From contig JAAFJY010000004.1 of assembly GCA_013299105.1 (NCBI GenBank), positions 82,413 through 146,412 on the forward strand: 64,000 nt of DNA, in the 5' to 3' direction. The position numbers and the translations under genes are program-made. Every line of letters begins with the position of its first letter. Position 1 is the stretch's first letter. Positions 36,808 to 46,380 of this stretch are shown one piece after another. The notes below the pieces were generated by a model. The model had not been told where the DNA came from, searched no databases, and worked only from the letters and a program-made list of their open reading frames with translations. Source of the stretch: Chitinophagales bacterium (GTDB lineage Bacteria > Bacteroidota > Bacteroidia > Chitinophagales > Saprospiraceae).

Positions 36808-37989
36808 TCACCCCACTGCCAGCCAAGCCATCAACCCCACCCCAGTCACCAGCGCATCTTCGTCAATGTCAAAAGTATCAGAATGCACGGGCGAGGTGAT
36901 GCCACGAGCCACATTGCCCGTACCCAGGCGGTAAAAACAAGCGGGCATTTCCTGCGAATAATAAGCAAAATCCTCGGCAGTGAGGCGCAGGGGCAAATCC
37001 GTAACTTGCGCCGCGCCCAGGAACTCAATGGCTTTCAAGCGGGCATTTTCGGTCAAAATCTCATCGTTGAGCAAGCAGGGATAGCCCACGTCGATGAAGA
37101 AATTGACTTGTCCGCCCATGCCTTCCACCAAGCTTTCGGCCATTTTTTTCATGCGTTGGTGGGCATCGCGGCGCCATTTTTCGTCCATCGTGCGAAAAGT
37201 ACCTTCGATTTTGACTTCATTGGGGATGATGTTGGTCGCTCCGCCCGTGGAGTTGATTTTGCCAAAAGTCAGGACCGATGGCATCGTTGGATCGTTGTTG
37301 CGGCTGATGATTTGCTGCAAGGCGGTGATCATTTGGGCCGAGATCGCGATGGGGTCCACACAGTCTTGGGGCATGGCTCCGTGCCCACCTTGGCCCGTGA
37401 TGGTGATGTACAACTCGTCGCAAGAACCCATGTACTTGCCAGCGCGGAAGCCTACCTTGCCCGCAGCGAGAGGGGGGTGTACGTGCTGCCCAAAAATGGA
37501 GCTGGGTTGCGGATTGTCCAAAACCCCGGCTTTGATCATCAAGGAGGCACCACCGGGCAGCCTTTCTTCGGCGGGTTGGAAAATAAGCTTGACCTTGCCC
37601 GCCCAATGCAGCCTGGTCTCCTGCAAAATACGCGCCGCGCCCAACAAGGAGGCTGTGTGGACATCGTGCCCACAAGCGTGCATCACGCCCGGGTTTTTGG
37701 ATTTGTAGGGCTGGTCATTGGCTTCGAGAATGGGCAGGGCGTCCATGTCAGCCCGCAGGGCAATGCTGCGCGAATCGGGCAATTGGCCTTCGATGATGCC
37801 CACCACCCCCGTACCTGCAATGCCAGTTTGGTGCGGAATGCCCCATTCTGTCAAGCGCTCAGACACAAATTGAGCGGTCATTTTTTCCTCAAAAGACAAT
37901 TCAGGATATTGGTGCAAGTGCCGCCGAATGGCGATGTTGTCGGTATGATGTTGCTCGGCCAAGTGCCGAATCTGTTGTTGCAGGGTCAT
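36808..37989 (-). CDS. M20D-family amidohydrolase (aminoacylase/IAA-amino-acid hydrolase type)
   Basis: A 393-residue dinuclear metallo-amidohydrolase. The metal ligands are Cys106 and His108 in HACGHDVHT, the catalytic and ligand Glu141/Glu142 in FQPAEE, then His in FGQHVHP and the C-terminal His in VHSDTF. The dimerisation lid contains GQGGHGAMPQ. The enzyme removes acyl groups from N-acyl amino acids or similar amides; the substrate is unknown. There is no signal peptide. Confidence 0.92.
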   Translation of the reverse strand: MTLQQQIRHLAEQHHTDNIAIRRHLHQYPELSFEEKMTAQFVSERLTEWGIPHQTGIAGTGVVGIIEGQLPDSRSIALRADMDALPILEANDQPYKSKNPGVMHACGHDVHTASLLGAARILQETRLHWAGKVKLIFQPAEERLPGGASLMIKAGVLDNPQPSSIFGQHVHPPLAAGKVGFRAGKYMGSCDELYITITGQGGHGAMPQDCVDPIAISAQMITALQQIISRNNDPTMPSVLTFGKINSTGGATNIIPNEVKIEGTFRTMDEKWRRDAHQRMKKMAESLVEGMGGQVNFFIDVGYPCLLNDEILTENARLKAIEFLGAAQVTDLPLRLTAEDFAYYSQEMPACFYRLGTGNVARGITSPVHSDTFDIDEDALVTGVGLMAWLAVG

Positions 37990-37991
37990 GT

Positions 37992-38318
37992 AGAGTAAGT
38001 TTAAACATTGGGGGTTTAGCCGGAAAACGAGTCGAATTTTGACTAGACTTTATGTACTTTAGATTTATGAGGCAAAACTGAGGAATTTTTTGACTGATTG
38101 AGGCTTCTTTTTTGGTTCGTAGCCCAGCTACGGGCCAAAAAAGAAACGAAAAGCAGGCGGAAAAGGCCCGGTTTTGACCATAACAATTTAATTTACATAA
38201 AGTCTATTAATCAAGGCAGGAAAAGCGGAGTTATGCAGCGCATAATGAGCATTTTCCTAACGAAGAGTAGTCAAAATTGGGCCGTTTTAAGGCAAACAAA
38301 AAATTTTAAACATACTCT
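37992..38318. repeat. Element family B, copy B2, interrupted by a nested element
   Basis: Ends AGAGTAAGTTTAAA and TTTAAACATACTCT match those of B1 (8682-8844). The inner sequence is the same as B1 up to GAATTTTGACTA, is then interrupted at 38044-38205, and resumes with ATCAAGGCAGG through to the right end. It lies in the 453-bp gap between the amidohydrolase and the next gene. Confidence 0.85.
38044..38205. mobile_element. Nested palindromic MITE-like element inside B2
   Basis: A 162-bp insertion with perfect 13-bp terminal inverted repeats TAGACTTTATGTA / TACATAAAGTCTA. TA borders both ends, consistent with a TA target duplication. The interior is again an imperfect palindrome (CTTCTTTTTTGGTTCGTAGC facing GCTACGGGCCAAAAAAGAAA). 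It contains no frame of note. Confidence 0.8.
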
Positions 38319-38442
38319 TACTACTGCTTTGTTTTTCCGGGCGCAAAGATAGGAGGATTGCTTGAAAAGGGCAAGCTGAGTCTGGATTAATCATTGTTTA
38401 GCCTAAATCCTTGGTAGTGCCTCGAATTTGCCCGTAGGCCAC

Positions 38443-39249
38443 TCACTCCGCTGGTAAAACTCCCTGCGATTCATTCAAACGGTGCTGAATGAGCCGCTCA
38501 ATCGATCCTGCTTCCTGGAAAAAATAATCGGGCTGGGCATAGCATACAATAATGCTTTTAGGGCTTAAATTTCGGAATCTCCACTCAATTTTATACAGTT
38601 TGGCGGTATCATTGCTCTGTTTGGCCGCTTTGGTTTCGATCACCCACTGCTCGTCATTGGATGAGGGCAAGAGTGGTAAGTCTTTGCGAGTCCCCTCCAT
38701 GCTCAGGACTGTATCAAGGTTAGCATAAGGGGCGAAAAGGCCTTTGTTGTCCTCGAAGTCGGCTACGGCAATTGCTAGTTCACCGATCAACAGTCCGATC
38801 CGACATTCGTCGTCTTCGATGGCCACTTTAACATGGTCGATCGACATGCCCAATTCCTGTGCCAAAACAGCTAACTCCTGTCTGGCTATCCCCTGTTTCG
38901 AATGATCTGGCGTAGCGGTCAGGCCAGCCATGGTCAGCAAAACGAAGCCTGAAAATGCACTTGCAACCAAAGCCGCCAAGATGATCAAGATCCGTGCAAT
39001 AATTGAAGAAGTTTTTAAGCAAAGAAATACTGCACCACCTAAAAACAGTACCAACAAAGCTGCCAAAATGATGTAGTAAACGGCCTTTTTAGAAAGCAAC
39101 GGCGCTGGTGGGGCGGTCAGTGGGCGATGTTGGCCAGGCATCGAAAGGGGTTTGAATGTACGCGGAACAACAAGGCCAGCAGTGGTGCTGGACTGTGCCA
39201 TTGCCAATACGGAGAGACTTAGGAATATCAATAAACTGAGAATTTTCAT
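38443..39249 (-). CDS. Membrane protein of unknown function
   Basis: A 268-residue protein with a signal peptide (SLLIFLSLSVLAMAQ), a Pro-rich segment and two transmembrane helices (about residues 56-80 and 84-112). A soluble C-terminal domain of about 150 residues starts HSKQGIARQELAVLAQELGMS. No family motif was recognised. It is a single gene flanked by element B2 and a partial family A element. Confidence 0.72.
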   Translation of the reverse strand: MKILSLLIFLSLSVLAMAQSSTTAGLVVPRTFKPLSMPGQHRPLTAPPAPLLSKKAVYYIILAALLVLFLGGAVFLCLKTSSIIARILIILAALVASAFSGFVLLTMAGLTATPDHSKQGIARQELAVLAQELGMSIDHVKVAIEDDECRIGLLIGELAIAVADFEDNKGLFAPYANLDTVLSMEGTRKDLPLLPSSNDEQWVIETKAAKQSNDTAKLYKIEWRFRNLSPKSIIVCYAQPDYFFQEAGSIERLIQHRLNESQGVLPAE

Positions 39250-39399
39250 TGTTAGTGAAATAGGAAGTGAAGGAATTTGAGTTTACGGAACCCTTGTTTT
39301 GGGCCTCAGCTAAGGCTCAAGAGAGCTGCCGCTTTAAACTTCCCAATTTAGGGCTTCCCTTTGTTTTTAAATAACTTTTCCATGATTTTCCTGATTACA

Positions 39400-39470
39400 C
39401 AGGCTTAGTGACAAGCACACTCAAACCCATTTTCATCCGTGTTCCCAACCCGCGAAGCGGGGTAAAGCAC
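39400..39470 (+). repeat. Partial family A element
   Basis: Begins GTGACAAGCACACTCAAACCC, continues with ATCCGTGTTCC and ends in the hairpin CCCGC-GAA-GCGGG. The rest of the 300-bp gap has nothing recognisable. Confidence 0.55.
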
Positions 39471-39549
39471 CAATTTTTACAAGTTATTTTTTCAGTGGCC
39501 CTTATCGAATTGCCACAGAAACTTATTTTTACCTCACAAGCATCGTCCA

Positions 39550-41487
39550 ATGAAAAAACACCTTCACCTACTCTTTTTTCTTTGCCTGAGCCAAATCAAC
39601 TTCGCCCAAAATTGGTACAAAGGCAACCTGCACACCCATTCCCTGTGGAGCGACGGCGACGAATACCCCGAAATGATCATGGCCTGGTACAAGGCATCGG
39701 GGTATCATTTTGTGGGGCTTTCGGACCACAACACCCTGCAAGAAGGCGAGAAATGGCGCTGGATTCCCCGCGCACCGGAGCGCCGCCGGGCTTTTGAACG
39801 CTACCTGCACACCTATGGCCCTGAGTGGGTGGTTTACGAAAAACAAGGGGCGGATTCCCTGCGGGTCAGGCTCAAAACCCGGGCTCAATATGCCCCTTTG
39901 TTCCAAGAGCGAGAGCGCTTTTTGATTTTGCAAAGTGAAGAGCTTTCTGCTTCGTATGCTGGAAAACCCTTGCACCTCAATGCCACCAACATCCGGGGTT
40001 TTGTACCCGTGCAAAAAGGCAACAGTGTAGCCGAGGTTTTGCAAAGCAATATCGACGCGGTGATGGCCCAGCGCCGCATCAGCGGCCAACCCATGTTTCC
40101 GCACATCAACCACCCCAATTTCCATTTTGCGATCAGCCCGCAAGACATGATGCAACTCAAGCACGAGCGCTTTTTTGAGGTTTACAATGGTCACCCCGAA
40201 GTTTTCAACTACGGCGACAGCAGCCACCTGGGCATGGAGGCACTTTGGGACCAAATCAACCTGCATTACGTGCAAAATGGCCAGGCTTTACTGTACGGAT
40301 TGGCTACCGACGACAGCCACCATTACCATTTTTTTGGCCCAAAATTCGCCAACGCAGGCCGGGGCTGGGTGATGGTACAAAGTGATTCGCTACACGGCGG
40401 AGCCATTGTAGAAGCGATGGAAGCCGGGCGTTTTTATGCCAGCACAGGAGTGGCATTGATTGACCTGCGGCAATCGGAGCGCGAAATTGCCTTGCGGGTG
40501 AAAACCGAAGCAAGCACGCAATACAAGGTACAGTTTATCGGGGTCAAAAAAGGGCAAACCCAATCGACTGTTTTCCAGGAAATCACCCTCCAACCTGCTG
40601 ACAGCAGCCTGATCACTTATACCTTGAAACCCGACGAGTGGTTTGTGAGGGCCAAAATCATTTCCGATCAGCCCAAATTCAATCCCTACTTCCCTGAAGA
40701 CCTGGAAGTGGCCTGGACCCAGCCCATTGGCCCTCGGATTTGGCCCAATATCCCACCTGTTGCTCCGCTGCCCAATGCCCATGCCCACAACGATTACGAG
40801 CACAACCGCCCCTTGATCGACGCCTTGTCGCAGGGTTTTACCAGCGTGGAGGCCGATGTTTTTCTGATCAAGGATTCCTTGTATGTCAACCACAATCGCC
40901 CTTTCTTTTGCGACCCTGCACGAACCTTAGAAAACTTGTACCTGCGCCCTTTGCGTGAGCAAATCCAAAGGCAAGGAGGCCAGGTGTACAAGGGCTATGA
41001 TGGCCCATTTTACTTGTTCATTGACCTCAAAACCGAGGCTGAATCGACTTACCAAGCCCTGGCCAAAACTTTGAGCCGCTACCGCGACATCCTCCAAGTT
41101 TGTACGACAAAAAAGTGCAAGCCTGGTTCAGTGCAAGCCATCCTTTCTGGCAATCGCCCCATCGACTTGCTCAACAAACAAGTAGAAAGATTAGCCGCCA
41201 TCGACGCTCGGCCTGTGGATCTGGGCAAGGGTTTCTCAGCCCAATTCATGCCCATCGTGAGCGACAATTACCGCAACCACTTTACTTGGTTCGGCCAAGG
41301 TGAAATGCCAAGCACTGAAAAAGAGAAACTTCAAAGTTTGGTCAAAAGGGTACACGCCGAGGGCAAAAAACTACGCCTCTGGGCCTCCCCTGAAAACGAA
41401 AACGTTTGGAAAGCCTTGCGAGCGGCAGGCGTCGATCTGATCAATACCGATCGTTTGGAGGAGTTGCGGGCGTTTTTGTTGAAATAA
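39550..41487 (+). CDS. Secreted PHP phosphoesterase fused to a glycerophosphodiesterase-like domain
   Basis: A 645-residue exported protein (signal MKKHLHLLFFLCLSQINFAQ). Residues about 22-300 form a PHP domain with NLHTHSLWSDGD, GLSDHNT, HINHPN and TDDSHHYHF, the metal-binding His/Asp set. From about residue 409 a GDPD-type TIM barrel starts with NAHAHNDYEHNRPLIDALSQ, then TSVEADVFL and LRLWASPENENVW. The first would cleave phosphomonoesters and the second phosphodiesters; the combination suggests stepwise phosphate release from glycerophosphodiesters or teichoic-like polymers, an inference. Terminator follows. Confidence 0.85.
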   Translation: MKKHLHLLFFLCLSQINFAQNWYKGNLHTHSLWSDGDEYPEMIMAWYKASGYHFVGLSDHNTLQEGEKWRWIPRAPERRRAFERYLHTYGPEWVVYEKQGADSLRVRLKTRAQYAPLFQERERFLILQSEELSASYAGKPLHLNATNIRGFVPVQKGNSVAEVLQSNIDAVMAQRRISGQPMFPHINHPNFHFAISPQDMMQLKHERFFEVYNGHPEVFNYGDSSHLGMEALWDQINLHYVQNGQALLYGLATDDSHHYHFFGPKFANAGRGWVMVQSDSLHGGAIVEAMEAGRFYASTGVALIDLRQSEREIALRVKTEASTQYKVQFIGVKKGQTQSTVFQEITLQPADSSLITYTLKPDEWFVRAKIISDQPKFNPYFPEDLEVAWTQPIGPRIWPNIPPVAPLPNAHAHNDYEHNRPLIDALSQGFTSVEADVFLIKDSLYVNHNRPFFCDPARTLENLYLRPLREQIQRQGGQVYKGYDGPFYLFIDLKTEAESTYQALAKTLSRYRDILQVCTTKKCKPGSVQAILSGNRPIDLLNKQVERLAAIDARPVDLGKGFSAQFMPIVSDNYRNHFTWFGQGEMPSTEKEKLQSLVKRVHAEGKKLRLWASPENENVWKALRAAGVDLINTDRLEELRAFLLK

Positions 41488-41493
41488 AAAACC

Positions 41494-41533
41494 AAAACAG
41501 GCCGACCAGCACTTGCCGATCGACCTGTTTTTT
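41494..41533 (+). terminator. Terminator after the PHP-GDPD gene
   Basis: AAAACAGGCCGA pairs with TCGACCTGTTTT (one mismatch), with T's on the right side. Confidence 0.75.
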
Positions 41534-41549
41534 ATTTGGAACGACTTGG

Positions 41550-41665
41550 ATTAAGTCAACGTCATAGTCAACATCACGCTAGAAATCAGTGAAAACCCGT
41601 TTCATCCGTTTCATCCGTTTCATCCGTGTTCCAACATTTGCACTGCGAAGCAGGGCAAAAAGAAA
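41550..41665 (+). repeat. Partial family A element with GTTTCATCC tandem units
   Basis: AGTCAACATCACGCTAGAAAT precedes three exact GTTTCATCC units (41599-41625), GTGTTCCAACA and the hairpin CTGC-GAA-GCAG. The order matches the family A core. Confidence 0.6.
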
Positions 41666-41684
41666 AATCCCGTGGCTCCTCGGC

Positions 41685-43181
41685 TCAAGCCAGTTTCCAG
41701 CCCTCGCGGTACTCGCGGCCTACAAACTGGTTGGCGTCTTCAAAGTTGGTGATGCGCATGTTGGTGCCATCCCACAACAATTTTTGGCGGCCATAAAACT
41801 CGAAACGATTATTGGCGGCTGGGCGGCGCAGGTTGTAGCTGCGGATCGCCAGGTTGCCCATCAATACCGTTTCGGTCAGCGGACCAGAGTAGTCGAACGA
41901 GGAAGTAAGTGCCTTGTGCTCTTTGCTGTCAAAACCCGCCTTGCAAGCTTCCGTCCAAGACTTTTGGTGTGCGTATTCAGGAATCGTAACGGGCGCAGGC
42001 TTGCTTGGATCGGGTAGGGGTGGCTTGGGCATTTCCAGTTTGGTGCCGTTTTTGAGGTACACCTTGGGCACCAGACCGTAAGTACCACAAGTCATCACAC
42101 CCTTGGTGCCGATCATGATCACACCATTGCTCGAATCGTTGTCGCCGAGTGGATCGCTGGCTGGGACGAGATCAGGATGGAAGGGGCGAATGCCGCCGTC
42201 GGTCCAGATCATGGTCACTGGCGAAGCATTTTTCTTGGTAGCTGGAAACTTCAACTGCACATTCGAGGAGGTTGGGCAGCCTTCGGGCACGTATTCTGGC
42301 GTCCAATCCTTGAGGAAAGTACTGCCTACGCTGCATTCCACCTCGGTAGGATAGCCCAGACCCAAAACCCGGAAGGCCGGGTCGATCAGGTGGCAACCCA
42401 TGTCGCCGAGGGCACCAGTGCCAAAGTTCCACCAACCGCGCCACTTGAAAGGATGGTACAACGGGTGATAATCCACATACTGGGCTGGCCCGATGAATAG
42501 GTCCCAGTTTTCTTTGCTCATCGATTCGGGCATAGCCGGCTTGTCCGTAGGTACGGGGATGCCTTGGGGCCATACCGGGCGGTTGGTCCAGATGTAAACC
42601 GTGCTCACCTTGCCGATCAGGCCCTTGTTGAACCACTCCATCATTTGGGTTTGGCCGGGGTTCGAGGCCCCTTGGTTGCCCATTTGGCTCACCACGCGGT
42701 ACTTGCGGGCCGCTTCGGTCAGCATACGCGCCTCGCGGATGTTGTGGGTAAGGGGTTTTTGCACGTACACGTGCTTGCCCAGTTGCATGGCCGCCATTGC
42801 CGCTATGGCGTGGGTATGGTCGGGCGAAGAGATGGTCACGGCGTCGATGTCCTTGCCCATTTGGTCGAACATTACCCGAAAATCGGCGAACTTTTTGGCG
42901 TCGGGAAATTTATCGGCAGCTGCTTTGGCGCGGGAAAAATCCACGTCACAAAGGGCTGTCACGTTATTGGCCCCATTGACCCAGGCGTTGATGATGTCGC
43001 TTTGACCCTTGCCACCAGCTCCGATGGCCGCGATGTTGAGCTTATCGCTGGGTGGCGTGAATCCTTTGCCCAAAACGTGGCGGGGCACGATGCTCAAGCC
43101 CCCCAAAACGAGGGCCGAATTTTTAACAAACTTCCGCCTGGACTGGTCGGCGGAGGAGTTTGTGGTCTGCTTTTTGCTCAT
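41685..43181 (-). CDS. Tat-exported Gfo/Idh/MocA-family oxidoreductase
   Basis: A 498-residue protein with a twin-arginine signal (SRRKFVKNSALVLGG, residues about 14-28). The N-terminal Rossmann fold has IAAIGAGGKGQSDI, and the dehydrogenase signature KHVYVQKPLTHN has Gln where E-K-P is usual. The C-terminal domain includes WWNFGTGALGDMGCHLIDPAF, matching the large exported Bacteroidota/Planctomycete clade. The likely role is NAD(P)-dependent sugar oxidation in the periplasm with tightly bound cofactor; the substrate is unknown. Confidence 0.9.
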   Translation of the reverse strand: MSKKQTTNSSADQSRRKFVKNSALVLGGLSIVPRHVLGKGFTPPSDKLNIAAIGAGGKGQSDIINAWVNGANNVTALCDVDFSRAKAAADKFPDAKKFADFRVMFDQMGKDIDAVTISSPDHTHAIAAMAAMQLGKHVYVQKPLTHNIREARMLTEAARKYRVVSQMGNQGASNPGQTQMMEWFNKGLIGKVSTVYIWTNRPVWPQGIPVPTDKPAMPESMSKENWDLFIGPAQYVDYHPLYHPFKWRGWWNFGTGALGDMGCHLIDPAFRVLGLGYPTEVECSVGSTFLKDWTPEYVPEGCPTSSNVQLKFPATKKNASPVTMIWTDGGIRPFHPDLVPASDPLGDNDSSNGVIMIGTKGVMTCGTYGLVPKVYLKNGTKLEMPKPPLPDPSKPAPVTIPEYAHQKSWTEACKAGFDSKEHKALTSSFDYSGPLTETVLMGNLAIRSYNLRRPAANNRFEFYGRQKLLWDGTNMRITNFEDANQFVGREYREGWKLA

Positions 43182-43414
43182 TGCTTAAGCTGAATATTGG
43201 TGAGGTGAATTGTTGATTTAGCTTGTTTATGTAACAAGTGAAACCAAAATACGGCATTTTTTGAAATTGCCAGCAGAAAAGCGATCAGCAGGGCGGGAAT
43301 TGGGGTAAATGGCGTTGGCGGTGGGGGTTTTGGCAGAACCAGAATTTGCAATATGACTCTTTTTATCTGAACCAAAATTTTTGTCTGAACCAGAATTTTA
43401 AGGATCACAGCATT

Positions 43415-43486
43415 GCAGAATTACTTGTGTGACGCTGACCCAAACCAGAATTTCAAAGAATTAGAGAATTGGCCCGCTTCGCGGTC
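43415..43486 (-). repeat. Dispersed repeat C, copy C2 (reverse)
   Basis: GCAGAATTACTTGTGTGACG through AATTAGAGAATTGGCCCGC to GCGGTC is the reverse complement of 34064-34143, with the same CCGC-GAA-GCGG hairpin at its end. Confidence 0.7.
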
Positions 43487-43589
43487 TGGTACTTAGCTGG
43501 TTCCAGGTCTTTGACCGGAACTGGCTCCACGCGTTTGCAACGCGTAACCGGGGCTTCCAGCAAGCAGATGAGTGGGGGTTGTAAAGTGC

Positions 43590-44004
43590 TTATTGCTTTT
43601 CAATCAAAGCTTTGAGCTCTTGCAGCGTGGTTTTAATTTCAACCAACTCCATTTTGGTTTGGCCAAGAAATGGAGTGAGCCGAAAAAATAGGCAGTTGCT
43701 CCGCCGAAATGCTCGAGTATACTGATGAACAAAAGTAAGACATGAGTAAAATCCAAGGTGCGAAGCCAATGGTTTAAAAAACGGCAGTCATGATGCCAAA
43801 AACCTTGAATAAAAAATCATCGGTCTTGTAGGTTTTTGAAAACCAATACGTCAATGGGATGTACAACAACCCTGATAGCATGAACAACTATACTTCACCG
43901 AAATAGGTTTTGTGCATCTCTTACTCTAACTTGCGATAGACATGATGAATCTTTTCGTATTTTGCATGTAGAATATCAGTTTCATTGATGTCAAAAGTAA
44001 GCAT
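43590..44004 (-). pseudogene. Decayed gene for a small membrane protein
   Basis: Minus-strand frames read in pieces like one protein. They are MLTFDINETDILHAKYEKI then HHVYRKLE and a stop; LFMLSGLLYIPLTYW then FSKTYKTDDFLFKVFG, ending in a stop; FISILEHFGGATAYFFG; and a tail MELVEIKTTLQELKALIEKQ ending in TAA. Linking them needs at least two frame changes and skips stop codons, so the gene appears broken. The family is not recognised. It explains part of the 983-bp gap before dnaG; the rest holds repeat C2. Confidence 0.45.
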
Positions 44005-44164
44005 GTTTTCGAAGTTTTGGTCGACTCAAAAATACAGCGCTTGCTCTTTTTTTATTTCAGTTTGCACAAAACCTAATTTCTGACGAGTATAATTCCCCTC
44101 TTTTTAACCCTTCAATCCTTCAACTTTTTTTGCTTCACAACTCCACATACCGTACCTTGCATGT

Positions 44165-46099
44165 ATGATTTTACCAGCCAGCATCCAAGAAGTAAACGAT
44201 ACCGCAAAAATTGAAGACGTGGTCGGTGATTTTGTGAACCTCAAGCGGCGTGGGGCGAACTACAGCGGCCTGTGCCCTTTTCACAACGAAAAAACGCCGT
44301 CTTTCAACGTCAATCCGGCGCGGAACATCTTCAAATGCTTTGGTTGTGGTAAAGCTGGCGACCCCATTACTTTTGTGATGGAGCACGAGCAAGTCTCATA
44401 TGTGGAGGCGGTGCGCTACTTGGCCAAGAAATACCGGATCGAGCTCAAAGAAACCGAATATACCGATCAGCAGCGCGAGGCCCAGCGCGAATTGGACAGC
44501 TTGTACCTGGTCAATCAATTTGCCCACGACTACTTTCAGCAGCAATTGTTCGAGACCGATCGGGGCAAAAGTGTGGGCCTGGCTTATTTCAAACAACGCG
44601 GTTTTCGAGAAGAGACCATGCGCAATTTTGGCCTCGGTTTTACCCAAAATGAATGGGATGGCCTGTTGAATACGGCTAAAAGGGCTGGTTACAATCCCGA
44701 TTTGCTCAAAAAACTGGGCTTGTTGACCCAAAGTGAAAGGGATTTCTTCCGCGACCGGGTCATGTTTTCGATCCACAACCTTACGGGCAAGGTGATTGCT
44801 TTTGCAGGGCGGATCATGAACAAAGACCCCAAGCAACCCAAGTACATCAACTCGCCGGAAACCGAAATTTACCTGAAAAGCAAGGTGCTGTATGGCATGT
44901 TTCAGGCCAAAAAAGCCATTCGCCAGTTCGACGAATGCTTGCTGGTAGAAGGTTATACCGATGTGATCTCGTTGCACCAAGCGGGCATCGAAAACGTGGT
45001 GGCCAGTTCTGGTACCGCCCTCACGCCCGACCAGATTCGCCTGATCAAGCGTTTCACGCCCAATATCCGTTTTGTGTACGACGGCGATGCTGCGGGCATC
45101 AAGGCGGCCTTGCGCGGGTTGGACCTGGCCCTAGAAGAAGACATGGACGTGCGCCTAGTGCTTTTGCCTAACCAGGAAGATCCCGACTCCTTTGTACAAA
45201 GGGTGGGGGCCGATGCTTTCAAGGAATACTTGGTAGAAAATGGCAAAGACATCGTACAGTTCGAGGCCGAACTATTGCTAAAAGAAGCGGGCAATGACCC
45301 GACCAAGCGTGCGGGGGTCTTGGGGCAAATTGCCAAAACGATTGCCAAAATTCGCAATCCCCTGCGCCGCGACGAGTACCTGAAAGTAACCCGTCAATTG
45401 CTGGCCGTGGACGAAGGCAAGCTCCTGCACGAAGTAAACCGCCAAGTCAAACAAGACCTGGAGAAGCAGCAAAAGCTACATGGTGCAACGCCAAATTGGG
45501 ATGAAAACGAAGACTCATCTGAACAGGAAATGCCCCGCTCGCGCCCACAAGTGCAGGAACAAACCATCAGCATTGGGGACGAATTTCAGGAAAAAGACTT
45601 GATTCGGGTATTGGTACATTTTGGCGATGAAATGTATGACGCTGAGCACAAAGTGACTGTTGCTCAATTCATTTGGCTTAATATCCAGGATGTAGTCTCG
45701 GAATTTGACAATGCTTTTTACCGCCGGGTTTTGGAGGAGAGCATGGGACAAGCCCAGCAAGGTGTGGCGCTAAACCACGGGTTTTTCTTGCAACACAAGG
45801 AGGCAGATATCCGCCAATTGGCAGCCAACCTCCTGAGCAGCCCTTACGAGTTCAGTGAGGGTTGGGAAAAAAGGCGCGAGATTTTGTTGAATCAAAAAAT
45901 GCCAGAGGTCAATTTTCAGATCGACGCGAATCTGGTGATCAAGCAGCTCAAGCTCCGTAAAATCGGTCGTATCATTCGTCAAAACCAAGAGAAAATCAAA
46001 ACCAATCCAGAGGACCTGATGGACCTCCTGCGCCTGGACCAACGCCTCAAGGAGATGCGGAATTCACTGGCGAAGGAGTTGGGCATGGTGGTGGTGTGA
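44165..46099 (+). CDS. dnaG: DNA primase
   Basis: A 644-residue replication primase. The CHC2-type zinc finger has Cys37, His40, Cys58 and Cys61 (CPFH then CFGC). The core has the RNA-polymerase basic motif region FAGRIMNKDPKQPKYINSPE. The TOPRIM fold follows with LLVEGYTDVISLHQ (Glu near 262) and VYDGDAAGIKAA (the Asp pair near 305). The C-terminal helicase-interaction part is more divergent, as usual. It is a single gene without a clear ribosome-binding site. Confidence 0.96.
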   Translation: MILPASIQEVNDTAKIEDVVGDFVNLKRRGANYSGLCPFHNEKTPSFNVNPARNIFKCFGCGKAGDPITFVMEHEQVSYVEAVRYLAKKYRIELKETEYTDQQREAQRELDSLYLVNQFAHDYFQQQLFETDRGKSVGLAYFKQRGFREETMRNFGLGFTQNEWDGLLNTAKRAGYNPDLLKKLGLLTQSERDFFRDRVMFSIHNLTGKVIAFAGRIMNKDPKQPKYINSPETEIYLKSKVLYGMFQAKKAIRQFDECLLVEGYTDVISLHQAGIENVVASSGTALTPDQIRLIKRFTPNIRFVYDGDAAGIKAALRGLDLALEEDMDVRLVLLPNQEDPDSFVQRVGADAFKEYLVENGKDIVQFEAELLLKEAGNDPTKRAGVLGQIAKTIAKIRNPLRRDEYLKVTRQLLAVDEGKLLHEVNRQVKQDLEKQQKLHGATPNWDENEDSSEQEMPRSRPQVQEQTISIGDEFQEKDLIRVLVHFGDEMYDAEHKVTVAQFIWLNIQDVVSEFDNAFYRRVLEESMGQAQQGVALNHGFFLQHKEADIRQLAANLLSSPYEFSEGWEKRREILLNQKMPEVNFQIDANLVIKQLKLRKIGRIIRQNQEKIKTNPEDLMDLLRLDQRLKEMRNSLAKELGMVVV

Positions 46100-46179
46100 G
46101 ACGATAGACTTTGGCTCTTATTGGGTTCCAAGTGGTGCTTCAAAACGAGTTTGTTCTGCTCATCAAGTCTCAAGATTCT

Positions 46180-46230
46180 TTGACTTACGACTTACTACTT
46201 ACGACTTACGAAGTAGGGGACTCGCTCAGG
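46180..46230 (+). repeat. Repeat D, partial copy D3
   Basis: TTGACTTACGACTTACTACT and the following ACGAAGTAGG, then CTCGCTCAGG, match the middle of D1. Confidence 0.55.
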
Positions 46231-46380
46231 AGATTTGTAGCACAACAAATCATCGTTTTTACGATTAAAATTTTTAAACAATATTTTCAGTATAAACTTC
46301 CCTCATGGAGAAAGTAAATATTTGTTGAAAAGTAAATTCCCAATCGGTATCTCCTGATTGCACCTTTCTTGGAGAAGAGA

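Noticed and set aside
36760..37998. 412-codon plus-strand frame
   Set aside because: Antisense shadow of the M20 amidohydrolase, whose metal ligands are all present.
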